In this document: positions 54,877 to 64,000 of the stretch, in pieces | Position numbering within the stretch: position 1 is the stretch's first letter | Layout: every line of letters begins with the position of its first letter | Assembly: GCA_900471525.1 (NCBI GenBank) | Contig: UCEZ01000036.1 | Location: 145,151-209,150 of the forward strand | DNA: 64,000 bases | From: Hyphomicrobiales bacterium | GTDB taxonomy: Bacteria > Pseudomonadota > Alphaproteobacteria > Rhizobiales > Rhizobiaceae | Direction of reading: 5' to 3' | Translations under genes and position numbers: made by a program | Notes under the pieces: generated by a model | What the model saw: the letters and a program-made list of their open reading frames with translations, nothing else | Databases searched by the model: none | Told to the model about the DNA's origin: nothing

Positions 54877-56070
54877 TCAATCGTTCGCCGTAACCTTGAC
54901 GCCAAGCACGCCCGGCACCGTGTTCGGGGCACCCATGGCAGCACCGATGATCATCGGGAAGGGAACCGGGTTGGCTGGCTCGGCTGAGATCGTCAGGCTC
55001 TTCGGCGCATCCAGATAGCTGTTGACCGCGGTCGAGACCTGGTTCTGCAGTTCCGGAACGTTGAGCTGCGCCATCATCAGCGGCACCATGCCCTTCAGCG
55101 ACTGCGCCAGCTGGTCGCCGGAAACGCCCTGCTGCCCGCCGATATAGTCGAGTACACGCTTGGTGATCGTCGCGTCGTCGAAGCGGAGGGAGGCGCTGTT
55201 GAAGGTCAGCTGCTGGACGAGGCCCATCATCGCAAGGCCCATGGCCTGATTGGCTTCTTCCTTGTTCGGGTTGGCTTCCTGCGCCTTTATCGCCTCCTGC
55301 ACGGATTTCATGAATTCCAGGGTGTAGCCAGAAATGTCGACGGCAAAGGCAAGGCGGCCGACATTGGCGAAGTCGAAGGCATATTCCTCAAGCGAAACGT
55401 TGCCGCTGGCGACTTCCCAGCTGCCCTTCATCGTCACTTCGCCTGCGAGCGTCTTCAGGCCGAGCTTTTCGATTGCATCCTTTGCCTTGGCGTCCTCGAC
55501 CTCGGAGAGATCGGCCTTGATGCCGGAGAGTGTCGCGTCGAAGTCGAAGCCGGCGTCGCTTTCCTGCTTTGTTAGGTTGGCTTCCGATTCTTCCATCGAA
55601 AACACCTGCTTGCCCTTGACGGTGACCGTCACTGGGCCTGTACCGGCAGATTCGTAGAGGACGATATCGTTGATCGTGCCGCCCGACGGATTGCCCGGAA
55701 TGGTTAGGCCGCCAATGGTGATGTCCTTGGCGGTGACCGCAGCGTCTTCTTCCTTGACGTCCACATCCGGCAGCGTGACGGTCTCGACATAGTAGCCGCC
55801 ATTGTCGCTTTCCTCGACGCCCTCGAGCGTCACGTCGCCGATCTTGAAATTCTTGTCCGGTGCAGCGGTCGGTTTGACGCTGACGCCAGTGAGCGTCACC
55901 GTCGTGCCATCCACGGCGACGTTTTCATAGGCAATGGTTGCGCCGCTGAGCGCATAAGCGGCGTTCAGCTTGGTGACGACGTCCGCGCCGTCGAGCGCGA
56001 AGGCCGGACCGGATAAGCCGATAAAAGCGGCACTCGCCAACATCAGACGGAGGTTGCGGTTAGGCAGCAT
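54877..56070 (-). CDS. Exported hypothetical protein, 397 residues
   Basis: Signal peptide (LMLASAAFIGLSGPAFALDG, cleavage near residue 25), then a long beta-rich domain built of repeating strands such as ATIAYENVAVDGTTVTLTGV and FKIGDVTLEGVEESDNGGYYVETVTL. The C-terminal part is helical with QAMGLAMMGLVQQLTF. No known domain is recognised. AAGGAA lies before the ATG at 56070, which decides the start against a much longer upstream frame. It is probably periplasmic; repeats resembling AsmA/DUF945-type strand stacks are a possible but unproven comparison. Confidence 0.8.
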   Translation of the reverse strand: MLPNRNLRLMLASAAFIGLSGPAFALDGADVVTKLNAAYALSGATIAYENVAVDGTTVTLTGVSVKPTAAPDKNFKIGDVTLEGVEESDNGGYYVETVTLPDVDVKEEDAAVTAKDITIGGLTIPGNPSGGTINDIVLYESAGTGPVTVTVKGKQVFSMEESEANLTKQESDAGFDFDATLSGIKADLSEVEDAKAKDAIEKLGLKTLAGEVTMKGSWEVASGNVSLEEYAFDFANVGRLAFAVDISGYTLEFMKSVQEAIKAQEANPNKEEANQAMGLAMMGLVQQLTFNSASLRFDDATITKRVLDYIGGQQGVSGDQLAQSLKGMVPLMMAQLNVPELQNQVSTAVNSYLDAPKSLTISAEPANPVPFPMIIGAAMGAPNTVPGVLGVKVTAND

Positions 56071-56219
56071 AGGGTCGTTCCTTTGTTGTAAAGGTTTAAT
56101 TTCGAAGGCATTTCTAATACGGATTAAGGCCGAAATATATTCGAATTGCATGACTGTGTCATGTTTCGTACCCGCGTCCATTTTTGGGATGAAAATCGCT
56201 GTTCGATAGCCGTTTCCGG

Positions 56220-56621
56220 CTACTTCACGACGACGTCGATCGAATCCTGAATGTACTTGGTATCGGAGCGGCCCTCGTATCGCTGCATGCTCATGCCATA
56301 GGTGAAACTGTCCTTGCCGCGAAAGCCCGATTGCGGCTTGAAGACGATCGCCATGCCCCATGCCGGCTTTCCGTCGCAAAGCCGGGAGATGTTGCTGATC
56401 TTGTATTTGACCCATTGAAACCGGACGCTGCCATGCTCCGGCTCCTTGACCACCTTCATCTTCGGCTTCGCTATATTGCGGCAACTCGGGGTAACCCCGG
56501 TGACGAAATTGATCGAGCTTTCACGGTTGGCGGGAATGGCGACTTCGGCTGCACTGGCGGTCTGGCAGGCAAGCATGGCGAAAACGGTGGCAAGTGCTGC
56601 AAATTTCAACGGGGCGCGCAT
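56220..56621 (-). CDS. Exported hypothetical protein, 133 residues
   Basis: Signal peptide (FAALATVFAMLACQTASAAEV, cleavage near residue 24) followed by a beta-sandwich-like domain of about 105 residues (KPKMKVVKEPEHGSVRF, KDSFTYGMSMQRYEG). The KEPEHGSV and SFTYG pieces resemble Ig-like or cadherin-like repeats seen in secreted proteins. Two Cys may form a disulfide. AAAGG precedes the ATG. It is divergent from parC. Confidence 0.75.
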   Translation of the reverse strand: MRAPLKFAALATVFAMLACQTASAAEVAIPANRESSINFVTGVTPSCRNIAKPKMKVVKEPEHGSVRFQWVKYKISNISRLCDGKPAWGMAIVFKPQSGFRGKDSFTYGMSMQRYEGRSDTKYIQDSIDVVVK

Positions 56622-56818
56622 TAAATGACCTTTGTTCTGGAATCGTTTTGAAAGCAGTATTCAGCGATTAGCACGGCTGCAACCATGTGTGGTAGCTGGC
56701 GGAAGAAATTTCGCGGCGATATCCAGACGTCGTGCAAGGCTGTTGCAGCCAAGGGTTCTCCACAGCGCAATGCCCTGCAATCCTTGCCGTTCAGGGCTTG
56801 TTGCGGTAGCAAGAAACC

Positions 56819-59095
56819 ATGGGACAAAGCCTTTTGCCGCCGTCGGGCGGAGACGATCACATTCTGCCTGTTGACCTCAAGGCGGCGCTGGAAGAGCGCT
56901 ATCTTGCCTATGCGCTGTCGACCATCATGCACCGGGCACTGCCGGACGTACGCGATGGCCTGAAACCGGTGCACCGCCGCATCGTTCACGCGATGAGCGA
57001 AATGGGGCTGCGCTCCAATTCGTCGTTCAAGAAATGCGCCCGTATCGTCGGCGACGTCATCGGTAAGTTCCACCCGCACGGCGACCAGTCGGTCTATGAC
57101 GCGCTGGTGCGACTGGCACAGGATTTCTCGCAGCGCTATCCGATCGTCGACGGCCAGGGGAATTTTGGCAATATCGACGGCGACAGCGCTGCCGCCTATC
57201 GATACACCGAAGCGCGCATGACCGATGTGGCGAGCCTTTTGCTCGAAGGCATCGACCAGGATGCGGTGGATTTCCGCCCGACATACAACGAGGAAGACCA
57301 GGAACCGGTCGTCATGCCGGGTGCCTTCCCGAACCTTCTGGCCAACGGCGCCTCTGGCATTGCCGTCGGCATGGCGACCTCGATCCCGCCGCACAATGCG
57401 CACGAACTTTGCGATGCGGCGCTGCACCTGATCAAGAACCCGGCAGCGACCATCGAAGATCTGATGTTCGATCCGAACAACCCCGAACGGGGCGGTATCG
57501 AAGGCCCCGACCTTCCGACCGGCGGCATCATCATCGACAGCCGGGAGAGCATCATCGAAGCCTACAAGACCGGCCGCGGCGGTTTTCGCGTCCGTGCCAA
57601 GTGGGAGGTCGAGGATACCGGCCGCGGCGGCTACCAGATCATCGTCACGGAAATTCCCTTCCAGGTTCAGAAGTCGCGGCTGATCGAGAAGATCGCTGAA
57701 CTGCTGATTGCCCGCAAGCTGCCGCTGCTCGAAGACGTGCGCGACGAATCGGCGGAAGACGTGCGGCTCGTGCTGGTGCCGAAGAGCCGTTCGGTCGACC
57801 CGACCATCCTGATGGAATCGCTGTTCAAGCTGTCGGAACTCGAAAACCGCATTCCGCTCAACATGAACGTGCTCTCCATGGGCCGTGTTCCCAAGGTGAT
57901 GGCGCTGAACGAGGTCTTGCTCGAATGGCTGGACCATCGCCGCGAAGTGCTGCAGCGCCGCTCGCGCTTCCGGCTGGCCGCGATCGACCGCCGTCTGGAA
58001 ATTCTCGGCGGTTACCTCATCGCCTATCTGAACCTCGATGAAGTCATCCGCATCATTCGCGAGGAGGATGAGCCCAAGCCCGCCCTGATGGAGCGTTTCA
58101 CGCTCACCGACCTGCAGGCCGAATCGATCCTCAACATGCGCCTGCGCTCCCTGCGCAAGCTGGAAGAATTCGAGATCCGCACCGAGTTCGAGGCACTCTC
58201 GAAGGAGAAGGCCGAGATCGAGGCGCTGCTGGCCTCCGACGACAAGCAGTGGCAGACCGTCGCCTGGGAAATCGGCGAGGTGAAGAAGAAATTCGCCAAG
58301 GCCACCGAGATCGGCAAGCGCCGCACGCTGTTCTCCAACGCGCCGGAAGCCGATCTGGAAGCCATCCAGCAGGCCATGATCGAGAAGGAACCGATCACCG
58401 TCGTCATCTCGGAAAAGGGCTGGATCCGCGCGCTGAAGGGCCATATCTCCGACGTCTCGACGCTGCAGTTCAAGGAAGGCGACGGCCTGAAGCTGTCGTT
58501 TACCGCCTCGACCACCGACCGCATTCTCGTCGTCACCACCGGCGGCAAGGCCTACACGCTGGGCGGCGACAAACTGCCGGGCGGACGCGGCCATGGCGAA
58601 CCGCTGCGCATCATCGTCGACATGGAAAACGACCAGGATGTGTTGACCGCCTTCGTCCACGATCCAGCCCGCAAGCTGTTGATCTCGTCGGCCGCTGGCA
58701 ACGGCTTCGTGGTGCCGGAGGCCGACATGGCCGCCAACACCCGCAAGGGCAAGCAGATCATGAATGTCTCCATGCCGGACGAAGCAAAACTCGTCCTTCC
58801 GGTGAAGGGCGATCATGTCGCCATCGTCGGCGAAAACCGCAAGATGCTGGTGTTTCCGCTGTCGCAGATCCCGGAAATGGGCCGCGGCAAGGGCGTGCGT
58901 CTGCAGCGCTACAAGGACGGCGGCGTCTCCGACATCCGCTGCTTCGCCATCGCCGACGGCCTCACCTGGGCCGACAGCGCCGGCCGCAGCTTCACCAAGA
59001 CCAAGGACGAATTGCTGGAATGGCTTGGCGACCGGGCAAGCGCCGGCAGGGCGGTACCGAAGGGGTTCCCGAGGAGCGGGAAGTTTACGGGGTGA
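56819..59095 (+). CDS. parC: DNA topoisomerase IV subunit A
   Basis: 758-residue ParC that decatenates daughter chromosomes with ParE. The catalytic Tyr is Y129 in [10 protein letters not shown]. The winged-helix region contains [19 protein letters not shown], in which the position of E. coli ParC Ser80 is Gln90. The C-terminal beta-pinwheel blades run from about 490 ([19 protein letters not shown] and others). The length is about that expected for alphaproteobacterial ParC. ParC rather than GyrA is indicated by the shorter C-terminal domain and the missing GyrA-box. Confidence 0.93.
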   Translation: MGQSLLPPSGGDDHILPVDLKAALEERYLAYALSTIMHRALPDVRDGLKPVHRRIVHAMSEMGLRSNSSFKKCARIVGDVIGKFHPHGDQSVYDALVRLAQDFSQRYPIVDGQGNFGNIDGDSAAAYRYTEARMTDVASLLLEGIDQDAVDFRPTYNEEDQEPVVMPGAFPNLLANGASGIAVGMATSIPPHNAHELCDAALHLIKNPAATIEDLMFDPNNPERGGIEGPDLPTGGIIIDSRESIIEAYKTGRGGFRVRAKWEVEDTGRGGYQIIVTEIPFQVQKSRLIEKIAELLIARKLPLLEDVRDESAEDVRLVLVPKSRSVDPTILMESLFKLSELENRIPLNMNVLSMGRVPKVMALNEVLLEWLDHRREVLQRRSRFRLAAIDRRLEILGGYLIAYLNLDEVIRIIREEDEPKPALMERFTLTDLQAESILNMRLRSLRKLEEFEIRTEFEALSKEKAEIEALLASDDKQWQTVAWEIGEVKKKFAKATEIGKRRTLFSNAPEADLEAIQQAMIEKEPITVVISEKGWIRALKGHISDVSTLQFKEGDGLKLSFTASTTDRILVVTTGGKAYTLGGDKLPGGRGHGEPLRIIVDMENDQDVLTAFVHDPARKLLISSAAGNGFVVPEADMAANTRKGKQIMNVSMPDEAKLVLPVKGDHVAIVGENRKMLVFPLSQIPEMGRGKGVRLQRYKDGGVSDIRCFAIADGLTWADSAGRSFTKTKDELLEWLGDRASAGRAVPKGFPRSGKFTG

Positions 59096-59325
59096 TTGCG
59101 GTCGCCTAAATAGAGTGGTCGGCGACTGCATGAACACATTTTTTAGGCCGTTCGCTACGACCAGCAGCGATACCGAAGGCGAAGGCGGCACCTGATCGAA
59201 AACGCCTTTTGTCGCCTCAAGGATTTTCGGCGCATCGCTACCCGCTACGACAAATTGGCGCCCAATTTTCTGTCAGCGATGTCATTAGCTACCATGATTT
59301 CATTTTGGCGTTGAAAGGCGACGTA

Positions 59326-59640
59326 ATGCTCAACCCGGTTATGAACAACACAAAATGGGACGAACTGAGGTTGGAGATGTACGCCCTAACGCCAGCCCCG
59401 GCATGGAGCACGCTTTCTACTACCGGCTACGCCTACGGGCCTGATCGAGAATGGTTCTACCACTTCAGAGAAGGCGGTTACGAAGACATTCTTCACGTCG
59501 ACATTCAGGTCGAAACGCCCGGCCAGCGCGAGCTTGTCCGATCAGCTCTCAGGAAAGTGCATGTCCCGGGCGAGGAGACGCCCGAGGGCTTTCGCGTGTT
59601 CGGCTATCTTCAGGATGGCCAAGGCGCGGACTACATTTGA
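59326..59640 (+). CDS. DUF6678-like small protein
   Basis: 104-residue soluble protein. It begins, after a short leader, with MNNTKWDELRLEMYAL and has EWFYHFREGGYEDILHVDIQ and then HVPGEETPEGFRVFGYL near the end, which match my recollection of DUF6678. The role is unknown. GAAAGG is placed well before the ATG at 59326; an ATG at 59341 is also possible. It lies 230 bases after parC in a stretch of lower GC and may be an accessory gene. Confidence 0.68.
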   Translation: MLNPVMNNTKWDELRLEMYALTPAPAWSTLSTTGYAYGPDREWFYHFREGGYEDILHVDIQVETPGQRELVRSALRKVHVPGEETPEGFRVFGYLQDGQGADYI

Positions 59641-59767
59641 GGCCCTGCGGCAGTCTGATCGAGTATGAACCTAGAACAACAGTCACGAATGTGATCTGAC
59701 ATTTGCGTCGGTTTCTGACTAACCCTTCGAGATTCTCCGCGCCGACTTGAAGTCATACAGCCACGTT

Positions 59768-60673
59768 TCAGCCCGTAAATGGAAATTCGCTGGACGCATC
59801 CACTGCCGACTTCATCCGCATCTGCCACACCGAATGCCCAACCAGCGCGAGGATCAACACCGTGCCGCCGGTCAGCGTCTGGGTGGTCGGGACTTCCGTA
59901 AAGACGATCCAGATCCAGATCGGCGCGAGGATGGTTTCGAGCAGGTAGAACATGCCGACTTCCGGGGCTGACAGGTAGCGCGGGCCGGTGGCGAGGCAGA
60001 AGAAGGCGAGCGGGATCATGATCAGGCCGTCGAACATGATCCAGCCGGGATGGGCGATGGTCAAACCTTCGGTTGGCGACAGAAGGTAGCCGATGACGCA
60101 GGGGAAGATGGCGGTTGCGAGCGGCACCAGTCCCATGTCCTTGCCGCTTGCCCGGCTAACGGTAATGGCGCAGGCGAGCAGCAGGGCGGAGCAGACCGCC
60201 ATGGCATCGCCGAAGAAGTTCCCGCTTTTCAAGCCATCATGAACGATCAGCCCGACACCGAAGACCATGACCGCCATTGTCACCAGCGTGGCATTGGACG
60301 GCCGTTCCTTGAGGAATATCCAGGAGAGCACTGCCGCGAACATCGAGGTAAAGGCGACGATGAAGACGACATTGGCCGTTGCGGTGTTGAACACGGACAG
60401 GAGGAAGGTGAAGGTGCCGAGACCGTAGAACAGCCCGGCCAGCAGTCCCGCCTTGCCGGGGATCAGCGCGATCCTGCGACCGAGGAGCTTGTTAAGCACG
60501 ACCCAGGCGACCAGCGCCACGGCGAAGGTACACAGGCTGCGCAGGGCGAGCAATGACCAGACCTCGCCTTCGGAGGAGCGGATCAGCGGAATATCGAAGG
60601 AGAGGGCAAGACCGCCCAGCCCGGTGATGAGAAGTCCGCGGCGGTGGTGGGCGGCATCGATTGTCTGGCTCAA
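59768..60673 (-). CDS. EamA/DMT-family transporter
   Basis: 301 residues with ten hydrophobic helices in two EamA repeats. The first repeat has FGLGTFTFLLSVFNTATANVVFIVAF-like helices around residues 85-115 and FLKERPSNATLV; the second has MFYLLETILAPIWIWIVFTEVP, the classical EamA helix 9 pattern with the E-P loop. The substrate is unknown. It lies 12 bases downstream of bpt on the same strand. Confidence 0.85.
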   Translation of the reverse strand: MSQTIDAAHHRRGLLITGLGGLALSFDIPLIRSSEGEVWSLLALRSLCTFAVALVAWVVLNKLLGRRIALIPGKAGLLAGLFYGLGTFTFLLSVFNTATANVVFIVAFTSMFAAVLSWIFLKERPSNATLVTMAVMVFGVGLIVHDGLKSGNFFGDAMAVCSALLLACAITVSRASGKDMGLVPLATAIFPCVIGYLLSPTEGLTIAHPGWIMFDGLIMIPLAFFCLATGPRYLSAPEVGMFYLLETILAPIWIWIVFTEVPTTQTLTGGTVLILALVGHSVWQMRMKSAVDASSEFPFTG

Positions 60674-60685
60674 GAATCAGTCCTG

Positions 60686-61447
60686 TCAGGTGGCTGCGCT
60701 TTCGCCTGTATAGCGCTCCCATCCTTGGGCCATAAGGTGCTCCTGCGGCAGAAACTTTGTTTTATAGTCCATCTTGCGCGAACCCTTGACCCAATAGCCA
60801 AGATAGACGTGCGGCAGGCCACGTTCTTTTACCTTGCGGATGTGGTCGAGGATCATGAACGTACCGAGCGAGCGGTCGGACATGGCCGGGTCGAAATAGG
60901 AATAGACCATCGACAACCCGTCGCCCATCTTGTCGGTCAGCGCCGCCGAGATCAGCGGACCCTTGGCCTTGCCGATGCCATCGCCTTCGACCTTGAGCCG
61001 GTATTCGATGATCTTGGTGTTGACGTGGGTATCCTCCACCATCATCGCATAGTCGAGCACCGACATGTCGGACATGCCGCCCTTCTGGTGGCGATGGTCG
61101 AGATAACGGCGGAACAGGCTGTACTGCTCGCTCGATGGTTCGGCCGGATATTCCGTCGAGACGACATCGCTATTAAGCGCCAGGATACGCCGCATGGAGC
61201 GGGTGGGGGAGAACTCGCCTGCGACAATGCGGACCGAGACACAGGCCCGGCAACTCTCGCAGGCCGGCCGATAGGCGATGTTCTGTGATCGGCGGAAGCC
61301 GCCCTGAGTCAGGAGATCGTTGAGTTCCGGTGCCCGCTCGCCAACCATATGGGTAAAAACTTTCCGCTCCATCTCCTGCGGCAGATACGGGCAGGTTGCC
61401 GGTGCGGTCAGGTAGAATTGTGGAGACGGTGCAGTTTGCGTGTTCAT
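60686..61447 (-). CDS. bpt: Bacterial aspartate/glutamate leucyltransferase
   Basis: 253-residue Bpt, an ATE1-like enzyme that adds Leu from Leu-tRNA to N-terminal Asp or Glu and so feeds the ClpS/ClpAP N-degron route. The N-terminal Cys cluster ([12 protein letters not shown] and [11 protein letters not shown]) and the C-terminal [19 protein letters not shown] are present. [14 protein letters not shown] is in the middle. The start at 61447 is the conserved one. Confidence 0.93.
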   Translation of the reverse strand: MNTQTAPSPQFYLTAPATCPYLPQEMERKVFTHMVGERAPELNDLLTQGGFRRSQNIAYRPACESCRACVSVRIVAGEFSPTRSMRRILALNSDVVSTEYPAEPSSEQYSLFRRYLDHRHQKGGMSDMSVLDYAMMVEDTHVNTKIIEYRLKVEGDGIGKAKGPLISAALTDKMGDGLSMVYSYFDPAMSDRSLGTFMILDHIRKVKERGLPHVYLGYWVKGSRKMDYKTKFLPQEHLMAQGWERYTGESAAT

Positions 61448-61621
61448 ATGGCGCGGGGGTCGCTCTTCTTGGCCGCTTCGAAAACATTAGCATGGCGCAA
61501 GATTGAAAAAGGTCAATCGCGACTTTTTGAACTGTCGCGTTGCCATGCGATAAACTGTGATTTTTGCGGGATCGGCAGCGAAGGGGACGGATCTGCTCCA
61601 TCCCTTCGCAAGGTCAACGAA

Positions 61622-62086
61622 TCAATAGATGTCGCGGCGAACCGTGACCGTGCCGATGAGCAGGTCATGCAGCAGGCGGCCGCGATCGGTGAAAAGTCCG
61701 ACCAGCAGGACCAGCGGCGTCAGAAGTGCATTGGCGATCCAGAAGATCACCAGATGCACGATGGCCGTCAGGAAATCCATTGGCCGTCCGTCTGTGCGGG
61801 CGATCGCTAGTCCCATCATGCTCATGCCCGGCGACGCCTGCTTCGGGCCGCCGACAGTGACGCCGAAATAGAGCATGGCAAGACCCGCAAAGAGCACGGG
61901 GTAGAGGAAGAAACCGAGGCCGAGCGTCAATATCCCAAGGAAGAACACCACCACCGCTGCGGGAATCCACAGAAGGGCGACGATCGCGTAGTCGATCACG
62001 AAAGCGATGACGCGGCGGCTCAAAACGCCCTGATAGGCCCGCCAGTCATTGCTGGGGATTCTTACGTTTTCATCCTGCACACTCAT
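61622..62086 (-). CDS. RDD-family membrane protein
   Basis: 154-residue protein with an RDD domain: RVIAFVIDYAIVALLWIPAA carries the Arg-Asp signature, then helices FLGILTLGLGFFLYPVLFA and AIVHLVIFWIANALLTPLVLL. The ASPGMSMMGLAIAR segment is the usual central motif, and the protein ends RRDIY after LLHDLLIGTVTV. Members are membrane proteins of unclear transport role. It lies upstream of bpt on the same strand (174-base gap). Confidence 0.85.
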   Translation of the reverse strand: MSVQDENVRIPSNDWRAYQGVLSRRVIAFVIDYAIVALLWIPAAVVVFFLGILTLGLGFFLYPVLFAGLAMLYFGVTVGGPKQASPGMSMMGLAIARTDGRPMDFLTAIVHLVIFWIANALLTPLVLLVGLFTDRGRLLHDLLIGTVTVRRDIY

Positions 62087-62176
62087 TGCCGTTCTCCATA
62101 ATCAATCGGCAGGGATATGGGCATTGCCGGGCAAAAATGCAAATGGAGCGCGAAAATAACGGCAGAAACGGAGCTT

Positions 62177-62776
62177 TCATGCCGTCCGGATTGCGGTGAC
62201 ATGCAGCCAATCCGTCTTTTCGCCGTCATAGCCTCCGCCGCAAGCCTCGTCGATCTGCGCGCTCATCCAGCCGGGCGGCGCGTACCGTGACAAGAGCCAA
62301 TCGCGGGATGGATAGTTGTAGTAGCGCTGGAACCGGTCTCGACCTTCAGCCTTGCCTGCCTTGAAACTGGCATAGAAAATGCCGCCCGCCTTGAGGGCGC
62401 GGTGGATGCGCCACAGCACTGCGGAAAGTTTTGGCCTCGGGATGTGCAACAGGCAGGCATTGGCCCACACGGCGTCGTAGATGCCGTTCCCGTCCAATTG
62501 ATCGAACGGAAGGACGGCGACAGGACGCCCGAGCAATTTTTCCGCCTGCCGGGCCATGTCCGGTGAACCGTCGGTCGGCGTGACATCGAAGCCACGCGCC
62601 AGCATCATCCGGCTGTCGCGCCCGCCGCCGCATCCCAGTTCGAGAATTTTCGCACCCGCCGGCAATGCCGCAAGGAAGAGATCGAGGCGTTCGTTCTTTG
62701 CCGGGAGCGGTTGCGCGCAATAGGCTTCCGCCTCCCTCGTGTAGAACTTCAGGGTTTCAGCATCGATACTGCCCAT
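62177..62776 (-). CDS. Class I SAM-dependent methyltransferase
   Basis: 199-residue methyltransferase with motif I KILELGCGGGRDS, the acidic residue in VTPTDGSPDM, and motif IV YDAVWANACLLHIPRP. It begins FYTREAEAYCA after a short leader. GAAAGGATAACG before the ATG at 62776 decides this start. The substrate is unknown. It lies 32 bases after hemB on the same strand and may share its transcript. Confidence 0.87.
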   Translation of the reverse strand: MGSIDAETLKFYTREAEAYCAQPLPAKNERLDLFLAALPAGAKILELGCGGGRDSRMMLARGFDVTPTDGSPDMARQAEKLLGRPVAVLPFDQLDGNGIYDAVWANACLLHIPRPKLSAVLWRIHRALKAGGIFYASFKAGKAEGRDRFQRYYNYPSRDWLLSRYAPPGWMSAQIDEACGGGYDGEKTDWLHVTAIRTA

Positions 62777-62808
62777 CGTTATCCTTTCGACCGGCAATCC
62801 GGGCAGCG

Positions 62809-63825
<1,017 letters not shown>

Positions 63826-64000
63826 GTCGTCGTCTTTCGATCAGCGTGCTCGTGTGGATGCGGTTTATCATGGGCGGTAGTCAAAGGAAAATGGTTGAGG
63901 TGCGGCGTTTCACCCTCGCTTCAAGGAGGCTTTTCTCTCTCCAGCGGGAAGGGGGCGGTTCGGCAAACTCTAAAGTGTCAATGGCTTCGCCCCCCTCATC
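63826..64000. other. Intergenic tail at the window edge
   Basis: About 175 bases upstream of hemB running off the window. It must hold the hemB promoter; I see no clear -35/-10 pair. The last 60 bases (AAGGGGGCGG and CCCCCCTCATC) look like the beginning of an intergenic repeat of the kind found in rhizobia, but too little is visible to name it. Confidence 0.3.

Noticed and set aside
56621..59191. An 856-residue minus-strand frame opposite parC
   Set aside because: Same antisense effect; parC is intact with all motifs and the opposite frame has no recognisable family.

Overview
The window reads as a core chromosomal segment of an alphaproteobacterium of the Rhizobiaceae (Rhizobium/Agrobacterium/Ensifer type). 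The evidence is high GC with strong third-position bias, the neighbours purM-purN, perM-hdaA, ppk-ppx, uvrC and pgsA-moaD-moaE, a Mg-type ALA dehydratase, Bpt in place of an Aat-type transferase, a HdaA-type DnaA regulator, and many exported rhizobial proteins of unknown function. I could not run database searches, so names rest on motifs and on memory of the families.

Layout. 1-12.5 kb: pepA-holC, a galactose-dehydrogenase-like oxidoreductase, a GNAT enzyme, a LysR/MFS divergent pair, an ABC-F ATPase, a degenerate GGDEF protein, a Rap1a/Tai-like secreted protein, DinB and a GST. 12.5-17 kb: ndk with a strong terminator, an unrecognised 554-residue membrane protein, then a CGNR regulator-lipoprotein pair divergent from an orphan LivH-type permease across a perfect palindrome. 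17-22.5 kb: moaE, moaD, pgsA, a LuxR-type regulator, uvrC and a pteridine-reductase-like SDR. 22.8-29.6 kb: an Omp25-like barrel, GNAT, GST, a lipoprotein RNase T2, RlmJ and a molybdopterin oxidoreductase. 29.7-37.9 kb: Nudix, purN-purM, then perM-hdaA-ppk-ppx. 38-41.2 kb: two RTX proteins, one carrying a CAP domain, that share a C-terminal module. 41.3-50.2 kb: phytase-like protein, class III cyclase, AraC and DUF2000 with overlapping start codons, rnd, a multicopper oxidase, an MFS protein and a methyltransferase. 50.4-64 kb: aspS, a low-GC two-gene insert (TcmP plus a three-Cys Gp37/Gp68-family protein), exported proteins, parC, a DUF6678-like protein, EamA, bpt, RDD, a methyltransferase and hemB.

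Most genes are housekeeping: translation and proteolysis (pepA, aspS, bpt, ndk), replication and repair (holC, hdaA, uvrC, parC), nucleotide, haem and molybdopterin synthesis, and polyphosphate turnover. The accessory parts are small. The clearest is the convergent TcmP/three-Cys pair at 52.6-54.3 kb. It has lower GC, a TTG start, overlapping 3' ends and no phage genes around it, and its biochemical role is, as far as I know, not established. It is the best candidate for an undescribed system here. No tRNA, rRNA, CRISPR array or insertion sequence was recognised.
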